DNA from: Anopheles merus
Taxonomy: Eukaryota > Arthropoda > Insecta > Diptera > Culicidae
DNA: 64,000 nt
NCBI RefSeq assembly: GCF_017562075.2
Contig: NC_054085.1
Location: 15,913,818 to 15,977,817, forward strand
Reading direction: 5' to 3'
The notes under the pieces are model-generated. The model was not told the origin of the DNA. It saw nothing but the letters and a program-made list of their open reading frames with translations, and ran no database searches. Shown piece by piece: positions 35,901 through 43,902 of the stretch. The position numbers and the translations under genes are program-made. How positions within the stretch are numbered: the stretch's first letter is position 1; each line of letters starts with the position of its first letter.

Positions 35901-38900
35901 TGCCACTTCTACTTCGACCAGGTCAAGCAGGACTACATCCAGTCGAACGTGCCGCACATCGATCCGGAGATCGCGGTCCAGCTGTGCTGCCTCGGCATCC
36001 GCCACTACTACAAAGACACTAACCATACCTCGAACGACCGGAAGCAGCATCTCGACTACATCGAGAAGGAGATGGGCTTCGGCAACTTCATACCGAAATC
36101 TGTGATAGATACCATTAAACAGAAGAATCTGAAGAAGCAAATCCAGGCGGGCTACAAGAAGGTGTACAGCTACAGCGAGATGGAGTACATGCTCAAGTTT
36201 TTCGATCTCCTCCGCACGCAGTACACGTTCGACCAGGAGCAGTTCAACGTGCAGCTGAGCAGCAGCTGGAACATCCGCGTCGATCTCATCATCGGGCCAC
36301 ACGTGGGGCTGTCGTACTCGGTGAACCCGCAGGCGCCCCCAACCAAGGTGACGGACTTCGAGAGCATCGAGCGCATCACGACCAGTATTCTGCCGACGTC
36401 GCTGACGAAAAGTGACCACCAGGGTGGTCGCGGTGCGAAGGGCAAGGATCAGCCTGATCTGACGAGCTCGTGCGGTAGCAATGCGGCCGCCGGCGATGGT
36501 GCCGGTGACAAGGGCAAGAAGGATGGCAAGAAGGGCGCGTCCGCGGGCGCCACCGGCAGCCAGTGCGCGTGTGGCGAGATCAAGACGCAGCTGCGCATAC
36601 GCGTGAGCGGCAACAGCGAGGATCTGGCAATCACGTGCGATGGCATCAAGACGTCCGAAAGCATAGCCGATCTAGTCGATGGTTACTGTAGATTATTTAA
36701 CAAAAACGATAACAGCCTGTGGGATCGTACCGTCATACCAAAGGGAGGTGGTGGTGCTGCAGCCACGCCACCGGCCGGCAACAGTGCGACCAACTCGCTG
36801 GAAAAGAGTCAGCTGAAGAAAAGCCTAACCGAGTCGCAGACGTCCTCGACGGACCGGCACGGTTCGCGCTCGTCCAGCGCGGATCGGCTGAACGGTGGCA
36901 GTGGGGGCGAGCTGGCCGAACCGCCGCAACCGACGCTCAACGAGGACTACGCGGAGCTGGGAATGTGCGACGAGGAGGGCGACTACTCTACACCGGCTGC
37001 GCGGGACTATGAGCTCGATCGGTCGCAGATCACGCTGAACGAGATTATCGGGGTGGGTCAGTTTGGGGATGTGCACATTGGGTCGTGTCGGCTGCCGAAC
37101 AAGTCCACGCTGGTGAGCAAGCTGAACCAGTCGCTCACGTCCGAGTTTGACGAGTACTCGCAGATGGACAACGGTAATGCCGATGCGCAGAAGACGGGCA
37201 TCATCCAGGTGGCGGTGAAGACGTGCAAACCGGACGCGGACACTACGACGTCGGAGAAGTTCCTGCAAGAAGCATGTAAGATATTGAAGTACAGTAGGTG
37301 ACCGCTAACTGAGAGGTAAACAAGCTCCAGTTAACGAACAATGTTCGCTAACTGGAGTGACGTTTCTATGGATTGATTGTTTTGATTGGCGTTGGCTGGA
37401 ATAAACATACCAAACTTTTTTTTCATTTATGTTGATATAAAGTATAGTAATTCGTGTAATAACATAAATTAATAGCAAACGTAGGCAAAAGACCCTAAAT
37501 TTGTTTGAAAAATGCACATTTGCGACAAATTTCTCTTCATGAAATTCCGGATGTTTCATGTTTTGACGTTTAAGTGTTCGTTAACTGAGAGTAACTCCAG
37601 TTAGCGAACCTCCAGTTAAAAAGCACTCCAGTTAAAACACATCCAGTTAGCGGTCACCTACTGTATTTCTTTTTTTAGGAAGAGTATTAAATTAATCGTT
37701 TGTTTTACTATTTTTGGTTTATTTTAGACATTATGAAGAAGTTCGAGCATCCCCACATCATCAAACTGATCGGCATATCCAGCGGTCCGCCGATTTGGAT
37801 CGTTATGGAGTTGGCCCGCCACGGGGAGCTGCGAGCGTACTTGAAGAAGAACGGTCCCAAGTAAGTTGCGATTCCGAGCGGCCCCACAACTTAGTTTACT
37901 TCTTTTTGCCCTTCTTGGGCTTTGCGCCTTGCTTCCCCTCTGGTTTCTCTTCCTCATTCGGAGCCTTAGAAGGAAGTTCTTGAGGTAGTTTAGAGGTCGG
38001 AATCGGTGCATTCAAAAATCCGAGCGGTCCAGCTTGATTGATGCGGTAGCGCCTTTTCTGACCAGCCACCGGCAGTGGATCGTAGTTTAATCGGCTTGTC
38101 AGAAACGTATTGCCACGCAGCCCAGTCAGCTGTTCGAACTGTTCTCCGTACCCCCAAACGCAAACTTCCTTCGGTTCCTGATGCGTCGATCTTATCCTTT
38201 GTTTGGAGGAAATTTCTCCATCTGTGCGCTGTCCCGCAATCAACTTTTCGACAAAAAAGCAACAACTCTCCTCGGGATAGTATCGCTGCGCCATGCTGAT
38301 GTAACTTTCTACCGTTCTCCTCTTCCTTTCAGGCTTAAGCTGGGAACGCTTCTGCTGTACTCGTACCAACTGTCAACGGCGCTGAGCTATCTGGAGTCGA
38401 AGAAGTTCGTTCACCGCGATATTGCCGCCCGCAACGTTCTGGTCAGCTCCCCGACTTGTATAAAGGTACGTTTCCGTTGCGTTTACACTACAAAAATTTA
38501 GAAATTCCAAAACAAAAGAAAAACGCTGGTTTTACCTTCAATTTGAAAGCCCGAAATGAAATGAATAAAAAAAACTGCGAAAGCAATGATCACTTTGATT
38601 AATCTCCCTTGCTTTTCCCACTGCTCCTTTCAGCTTGCCGATTTTGGACTCTCAAGATGGGTTGAAGATCAATCGTACTACACTTCCACCAAAGGTATGC
38701 TTCCGATCAAGTGGATGGCACCGGAATCGATCAACTTCCGCCGCTTTACAACCGCTAGCGACGTGTGGATGTTTGGTGAGTTTGGTTTTCCTGTGGAAGC
38801 TTCGTTTAGCCCTCGTTTCACGAACCCCGTTTTACATTTGCAGGCGTCTGCACGTGGGAGATACTCATGCTTGGCATCAAACCATTCCAAGGCGTTAAGA

Positions 38901-41900
38901 ATTGTGATGTTATCGGTAAGCTGGAGAACGGCGAGCGTCTGCCGCTGCCGCCGAACTGTCCGCCGCGGCTGTACTCGCTGATGTCACAGTGCTGGTCGCT
39001 GGAACCGCTCAAGAGGCCCAACTTTAAGAGCGTCAAAGAAACACTCTAGTGAGTAGCAGAGCGAATCGCCACATTGGGAATTATGTGTGTAACTAAATTG
39101 CTTTAATTTGATTATTTTACAGTGAAATTCTGATGGAGGAACGGCACAGCGATTGTGAGACGATGCGCCGGGAGAATCGACGTGTGGCGGCAATGTCCTG
39201 GGGTGCTGGAGACGATATGGCACCACCGAAGCCTGCCCGAGGACCTACAATGGGAGGTGAGTGTTCAGAAATGCCTGTATTAAATGCGAAAAATCTATCA
39301 AACTCTCGCCATTATGCTTTGCAGGAGATGGTCCCCTCGTGCCGGGCGCACCCCAAACGTACATCGTCGCCCGCGACCCGACCGTGCTGGCGGCGCTGAT
39401 GCGCGAGAACGAGCAGCGGGGCATCAACCCGTCGTCCTACACGACACCGGCCTCGGTATTTAACACACTAGCCGTAGACTTAGACCCTAACGCACCACCA
39501 AACAATACTGATAACCAAATTGCCAAAGAGATCGCTGTCGCTAACCTACCGTTGAAAACCGTTCCCCTACCCGTGACCGAACTGCACAAGCTCGATCCTA
39601 CCATCGACGAGGCAGCTTCTGCCGCCGCCGCCGCCACGGCTGCCTCCGCTGCTGCTACTGATGGGGCAACGGAATCGATGCCACCACAGCAGCAGCAGCA
39701 GCAGCAGCACGAAGAATGCAACCAAAACCCGTATGGTGGCAGCGGTAGTGGGCAGCCTCTCCTTTCTGCCGCCGATGGTGGTGGTGGTGGTGGTAGCACC
39801 ATCGAGATGCTACAACCAAAGAACACAGACACGCTGGAACGCTATAAAAACCCGCAAGATATTCTTGTCCTGTCCGCAAATAACAACATCATTCATTCCA
39901 TGTCGCAAAGCTCATCGTTCGCCCATGCCCAGCTCCCCCCTCACTCCGGTTCCCAAATGCTTTCCTCTGTCCCGTCTTCTTCCTCCTCCACCCATGCAAA
40001 CCCACCCGCCGGTTCCATTCATCAGGCGCATCAAGCGGCGGGTGCATCCGGGGTCGGGTACCCTGTGCCGTGCGAAATCATCAACGCCCTTACCCAGCAG
40101 ACCCACTCGATCGAACCGACCTACAAAGCCATCCAGCAAAGCAAAGCGACCGGCGGTGGTGCTGGTGGCATGCAGGCAAACCTAAACCCCCAACTGATGA
40201 ACAATAATTTCATGCATTCGAACGCTCAACAGCAGCAACAGCAGCACCAAACGCAGCAACCGTACTACCCGCAGGGCAACTCGATCGTCACCTACCAGCA
40301 GTACCATGCGCAGCACCAGCAGGCCCTTGCCGCTGAGTACTATCAGCATCAGCAGCATCAGCAGCAGCAGCAGCAACAGTACGTGATGCAGCAAGCCCAA
40401 CCGCAACAGGTCGGGCCCAACTACATGCCGTACGGTGCGGCACCGGTGCAAACTGTCCAACCGGCTGCCGGCGCACAGTATCAGCCAGCGGCCGCGTACG
40501 TTAAATCACCCCAGCAGGAAGATCAACCCGGCGGTACGAAGACGCGCAGTCTGGAGCGAAACGCCGCCGGTCAGAACATTGTGTCGGCGTACGCCGCCCG
40601 CATCAACTCGCTGGAACGGACGCGCCAGATGAGCATGGAGTACGGGAACTCGGTGAAGGCGATGCGCTCCAACTCGCTCACCCGCCAGTACAGTGGTGGA
40701 AACCAGTCCGATCTGTACCCGGGCGTCGGGCATGGCGTACGCTCCGCAAGCTTGGAGCGCGGTGCCCAGATGGCAACGGCGGGCACCGTCGGTGGCAACA
40801 ACGGGGCCGGCTACATGAGCCGGATGGGCAGTCTGGAGCGCAACCAGCAGACCGCATCCCAGTCGATCTTCCTCAACTCGATGAAGGGTGGCAGCCTGGA
40901 GCGCAATCAGTCGGCCGCCATCGTGAACGATATGATGAACAGCAAGATCGCGTACAAGGGTGGCAGCCTGGAGCGCAACCAGCACATCCTGCTGACCCGC
41001 TCCGGGTCGGCGGTGGGCAGCTTGGAGCGCAATATGCCGTTCCAGAACTATCGCAGCCCGGTGGCGGCCGCCCCCAAGGAGCAGGAACCGTTCCAGGAGG
41101 AGATTTACGACTTTGGGGGCGTGAATGTGAAGTCTTGCGCGTCGATTGCGCTGAAAAAGAGCGTTGAGAAGGGTATGCTACCGCCGAGCTCGTTGGCCGT
41201 TTCGCCTGGGTTGCCTCCCAGCAGTGGGGGCGCTAACTTTGCCCTTCCGCCACCGTACAGTTCGGCCAGCAAGCAGCAACAGGCGGCTGCGAGTCAGCAG
41301 CAGGGCACCCCGCAGCGTGCCATGTGGGGCGGAACGGCCGGTGGCAATATTGGCATGCATCAGCAAATGTACATGCAGCAGCAGCAGCAGCAGCAAGGCT
41401 CGGTACAGCCGGCAGGACCGATTATTGGCATTGCCTCGTCGCAGCAGGTGCAGATTCCGATGAAGATTTCCCACAGCCAACCGGTACAGGCACATCCAGT
41501 GCAACCGGTACAGCAGCTAGCGACCTCGGTCGCTCAACCCGTGCAGCACATTCAGCAGCAGCAGCAGCAACAACAACAGCAACAAATGATCGATCAACAA
41601 CAGCAGCAACAACCAGCACAGGTGTCTAGGAATTGCTTTACTCCTGTGTTTTTCTGTTTGTCAATCTCACTTGTGAAATGACAAATGTGGCTCAGTATTG
41701 CTAAGAAAGACTGTTTTACGTTGTTTGTGGTTTCTTTTTTTATTATTATATATCTTTGGAATTTGTTATGCTTTCATTTCCATCATCCTTTCATGCGTTG
41801 CTTTAACATATTTTCCAACCTGTCCCACTTGAGTTTGGTCTTTTACATTCTACATTAACTCATAGCGTTTTTTTGTCTTCTGTTCTTTGTGTTGTGTGTC

Positions 41901-43902
41901 CGATGGCAGCTAGAGCTACTATCAGTTATTGTTTTCCTTCTTTCGTTGTTTTTATGTATGATCAATCAATTCGGAAATTTCTTGTGTTTCCGTTCCCTGA
42001 TCAGTTCTTTCTTCGGTTATGATCATGTATTTAGCATGTGGTTAGCAACTATTTTTTTAGATTTGTTTCTTATCAGTATGTTTTGGTTATAACAAAGTAG
42101 ATTTATGACTATTTGTAATAATTTTCAAGTAATTTCTTTGCCATTTGAACATTATTTCTAACGCAAATCTTTCCACAGTTGCAGGAAACACAGCAACAGC
42201 TGGAGGAGAAGCTGCGCAAACAGCAGCAGGAGAGTGAAATCGATTCCAAATGGCTACAGCAGGAGGAGAATAATCTCAAGAAACGGCTCAGCTTGATTAC
42301 GGCCAACGCGGCCAGCATGTCGCTTGACCAGCCGCTGGGGGGCGGTGCACCGATGGAGGGCAGCACGCCGCCTGTAAACGGCGGTGGTTCGTCCCTGTCC
42401 GGCAGCTACCATTCGCAGCAGAGTCCACACTTTTCGCCCCAAAACACCATGTCCGGACCGCAGAGTTTGGGTGATCACTATCCTACCACACCGAACACGA
42501 GCGATTCGAGGTATGATGGTTGATTGACTCGGAATTTTAACAAGAGAATTGAAGTGTATTATCTTTTTTTATCTTCTTAGGCCTCACACACCAGGATCGG
42601 GCGGTGGTGGCGGTGGCGGCGGTATGATCAAATCGAAGAGCTCCTCGATGGAACGCTGCACGACGCCACAGTCGGGCGACGAGAAGTTTGCGGTGAAGAA
42701 GGTGGAACCAACCAAAACGATGCCGCTCGATCGGACGAACGATATGGTGTACAACGCCACGACCAGTGTGGTGAAGTCGATCATGGCCCTCAGCCAGGGT
42801 GTGGATCGAGCACAGGCGGCCGAATATTTGAATCTGGTGCGAAACGTTGGCTTTGAGCTGCGCGCCCTGCTCGGTGCGGTCGATCAGCTGTCGGCCAACT
42901 TTCCTCCACAGCGCTACAAGTAAGCGATTGGACGTGCGGCGACTTTTGAGGGTAGACTTTAATGCTTATTTTTACAAAAATTGTTTCATCCACAGGGAAG
43001 TAGAGATGGCACACAAAGTATTATCCAAAGACATGTATGAACTAGTTACGGCCATGCGGCTGGCACAGCAGTATAGCGAAACGACACTGGATGCCGAGTA
43101 TCGAAAGTAAGTCCCACGTTAGATGAGCTCTCTTCCAACTCGTATTAACGCTGTCTTTCCCTTCCCGACTCCAAACAGAAGCATGCTGTCGGCGGCTCAC
43201 GTACTTGCAATGGATGCCAAAAACCTGCTCGACGTCGTCGATTCCATTCGCGTGCGCTACCCGAACCTCTTCCCACAGCAGCAGCAGCAACCGCAACAAC
43301 CGAGCGCACCGTCGAGCCCAACGCAACGGCAACATGGTGCCGCCAATTCAGTCACATCCGCAGTCCATCCGTCCAACACACCCCAAATGTTTGCCCAGCA
43401 GCAGCAGCAGCAGCAGCATTCCTTCGATCAGTCGCAACTGCTCATGATGGGCGATTGCTACCAGAATCTGCAACCAAAGCAACCGATACTGGCGCACAGC
43501 TCGCCACCGACGTCGCTCACACATTCCTATGAACCAGGAGGCCTCTCCTCCTACCAGCAGAGCGGTATCTACGACAATGAGTGTATCATCAGCAGCCAGC
43601 AGCAGCACCAGTCCGCCGAGGTTGCTGGCAAGCTAAAGAAACCGGCCATTGCCGCGAAACCGCCCTCGGTTGTGGCGATGGCCTCGGTCAAGCTGAAACC
43701 CGTCGCTACGGGCTCGCTAGACGTACCGGACACAGCCGGAGGGGAGCTGTACTCCAACGCACCGCACGCGACGTCCCCCGGCCCGAACGGTGCCAACGCG
43801 GACATTAAGCTGCCCGATCCCGTCTCGTGCACTATCGTGCAGGAAAATTTGCTTGCCGCCAACAATCAGAAGGTCATGGCCACGAACAAGCTCAGCGGTT
43901 AG
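27712..43902 (+). CDS. Fak: Focal adhesion kinase (whole gene model, 13 coding exons)
   Basis: Join 27712-29978, 33845-34134, 35485-37275, 37728-37860, 38333-38465, 38634-38775, 38844-39048, 39123-39256, 39325-41621, 42179-42510, 42581-42919, 42996-43106, 43179-43902. Every junction is GT-AG with matching phase, giving 2965 residues. Fak is a cytoplasmic tyrosine kinase at integrin adhesions. Order: disordered N-terminal extension (1-756), His/Ser-rich exon (to 853), FERM (about 860-1255), autophosphorylation site Tyr1341 in DYAEL (equivalent of human Tyr397, the Src SH2 dock), kinase (about 1362-1645), Gln/Ser-rich linker (about 1660-2570) with APPKPAR and PPPY motifs, FAT domain (about 2630-2765) and a disordered tail. 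Vertebrate FAK is about 1050 residues. The excess lies in the extension, the linker, the tail and two inserts. FERM-to-FAT identity is secure; attachment of the first exon is less so. Confidence 0.95.
29979..33844 (+). other. Fak intron 1 (3.9 kb)
   Basis: The intron runs from the GTAAAG donor to a tandem AAGTAG acceptor. It holds no recognisable gene. A hydrophobic minus-strand frame at 31289-31708 lacks signals. Alternative first exons of shorter Fak forms could lie here, but none can be identified by sequence alone. Confidence 0.6.
33845..34134 (+). CDS. Fak: Fak exon 2, His/Ser/Pro-rich linker before FERM
   Basis: The exon begins after a tandem acceptor AAGTAG (33842-33847), so it can start at 33845 or 33848 with gain or loss of one Ser. 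It ends at a perfect donor GTAAGTAT. It encodes SSYDGSGNG and a low-complexity segment with two similar motifs (HASPSRYS and HFSPSRQT), then five consecutive His residues. An internal Met (NMVDLNVPRG) could serve as a start in a shorter isoform. The phase of its 3' end (one base) fits the FERM exon. Confidence 0.85.
34135..35484 (+). other. Fak intron 2
   Basis: The intron has a GTAAGT donor and a TTCTTCCAG acceptor. It contains no recognised gene. A TG/CG-rich stretch lies near 34815-34860. Confidence 0.75.
35485..37275 (+). CDS. Fak: Fak FERM domain, Tyr397-like site and kinase N-lobe exon
   Basis: The exon encodes the FERM domain from TLHVYLPNHGFRMIRFDEAS through LADLVDGYCRLF-type sequence (here SIADLVDGYCRLFNKND), which matches FAK closely. 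A K/G-rich insert of about 60 residues (1157-1218, positions about 36397-36580) interrupts the F3 lobe. Then come a Ser-rich linker, the DYAEL autophosphorylation site (Tyr1341, codon at 36948), and the start of the kinase with glycine loop GVGQFGDVH (about 1375) and ATP-binding lysine in VAVKTCK (Lys1431, codon at 37218). About 30 extra residues sit between the glycine loop and VAVK. The exon ends GAAGCAT before GTAAGA, so that FLQEA continues as YIMKKFEHPHI after splicing. Confidence 0.96.
37292..37663. mobile_element. TA-flanked pogo-like MITE (372 bp) inside Fak intron 3
   Basis: Perfect 20-bp terminal inverted repeats, CAGTAGGTGACCGCTAACTG, are flanked on both sides by TA (37290-37291 and 37664-37665), the target duplication of Tc1/mariner/pogo elements. 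CAGT ends are typical of pogo/Tigger. No transposase is encoded, so the element is non-autonomous. Subterminal copies of CCAGTTA or CTAACTGG occur at both ends, with a hairpin at about 37325-37356 (CTCCAGTTA...TAACTGGAG). The left end lies 17 nt past the 5' splice site of Fak exon 3, yet donor and acceptor are intact. Confidence 0.9.
37718..37723 (-). terminator. Possible poly(A) signal of the antisense nested gene
   Basis: AATAAA on the minus strand lies about 175 nt past the stop of the nested gene. It sits on the far side of Fak exon 4, so a transcript ending here would be antisense to that exon. Confidence 0.35.
37728..39048 (+). CDS. Fak: Fak kinase catalytic core (exons 4-7)
   Basis: Exons 37728-37860, 38333-38465, 38634-38775 and 38844-39048. 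They encode IMKKFEHPHIIKLIG, the LSTALSYLESKKFVHRDIAARNV segment (catalytic HRD, Asp1523), LADFGLSRW (DFG, Asp1541), paired activation-loop tyrosines QSYYTSTKG (Tyr1553/1554, equivalents of human 576/577), PIKWMAPESINFRRFT, the WMFG junction, and PFQGVKNCDVIGKLENGERLPLP through CWSLEPLKRP. All catalytic residues are present, so an active kinase is expected. Introns are 172 bp and shorter, apart from the 472-bp intron that holds the antisense gene. Confidence 0.97.
37896..38294 (-). CDS. Small unrecognised protein nested antisense in a Fak intron
   Basis: An intronless frame of 132 residues on the minus strand lies wholly within Fak intron 4 (37861-38332). The start MAQRYYPEE has an ideal context (A at -3, G at +4). 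In-frame sequence continues further upstream but would overlap Fak exon 5, so I prefer this start. The protein is basic and has no signal peptide or membrane segment. Its middle is Tyr/Gly/Arg-rich (VCVWGYGEQFEQLTGLRG, YDPLPVAGQKRRYRIN, GPLGFLNAP), and it ends in a Lys-rich tail KPKKGKKK. I do not recognise the family and assign no function. Intronic DNA this size rarely keeps such a frame by chance, and the composition looks coding, but a chance frame is not excluded. Confidence 0.6.
   Translation of the reverse strand: MAQRYYPEESCCFFVEKLIAGQRTDGEISSKQRIRSTHQEPKEVCVWGYGEQFEQLTGLRGNTFLTSRLNYDPLPVAGQKRRYRINQAGPLGFLNAPIPTSKLPQELPSKAPNEEEKPEGKQGAKPKKGKKK
39123..41621 (+). CDS. Fak: Fak linker exons 8-9: Cas-binding motif, poly-Gln, SLER repeats
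   Basis: Exons 39123-39256 and 39325-41621. The first ends the kinase-adjacent helix (EILMEERHSDCETM) and holds APPKPARGP, which corresponds to the proline-rich Cas/SH3 site of vertebrate FAK (APPKPSRP). The second (766 codons) is mostly disordered: poly-Gln runs encoded by CAG at 39688-39710, 40360-40380, 41375-41395 and 41555-41610, Ala/Ser-rich parts, seven SLER repeats, EEIYDFGG, and PPPYSS (PPxY-like, possible WW-domain ligand). It ends at CACAG before GTGTCT, a weak donor. Reading through gives a stop at 41679-41681 and a form without FAT. Vertebrate FAK has a far shorter linker here. Confidence 0.9.
40548..41030 (+). repeat. Fak: Seven-fold SLER peptide repeat in the Fak linker
   Basis: SLER occurs seven times (RSLERN, NSLERT, ASLERG, and GSLERN four times) with irregular spacing of about 18-50 residues (Ser2107 to Arg2267). 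A degenerate copy, NSLTRQ, lies between the second and third. The underlying codons (AGC/AGT CTG GAG CGC) are similar but not identical, so the repeat is conserved at protein level. I know no established name for it. Confidence 0.85.
41622..42178 (+). other. Fak intron 9 with weak donor
   Basis: The donor is GTGTCT and the acceptor TTTCCACAG. The intron is AT-rich and has no gene. Its first 60 bases keep the upstream frame open to a stop at 41679-41681. Confidence 0.7.
42179..43902 (+). CDS. Fak: Fak FAT domain and C-terminal tail (exons 10-13)
   Basis: Exons 42179-42510, 42581-42919, 42996-43106 and 43179-43902. A Gln/Glu-rich helical stretch (LQETQQQLEEKLRKQQQES) comes first. The four-helix FAT domain follows (about 2630-2765): VVKSIMALSQGV, YLNLVRNVGFELRALLGAVD, VLSKDMYELVTAMRLAQQ, AAHVLAMDAKNLLDVVDSIR. 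FAT targets Fak to focal adhesions through paxillin and talin (established). Unlike vertebrate FAK, which ends soon after FAT, about 200 further residues follow. They are Gln/Ser/Pro-rich and end MATNKLSG before TAG at 43900. Confidence 0.95.

Noticed and set aside
35271..36419. 382-codon open frame on the minus strand
   Set aside because: It is the antisense shadow of the GC-rich Fak FERM exon. The plus-strand translation is unmistakable Fak, and the minus frame is a Leu/Val/Arg/His-rich compositional artefact.
38295..38369. Upstream in-frame extension of the nested antisense gene
   Set aside because: The extra Met lies within sequence antisense to Fak exon 5, whereas the MAQRYY start has an ideal context inside the intron.
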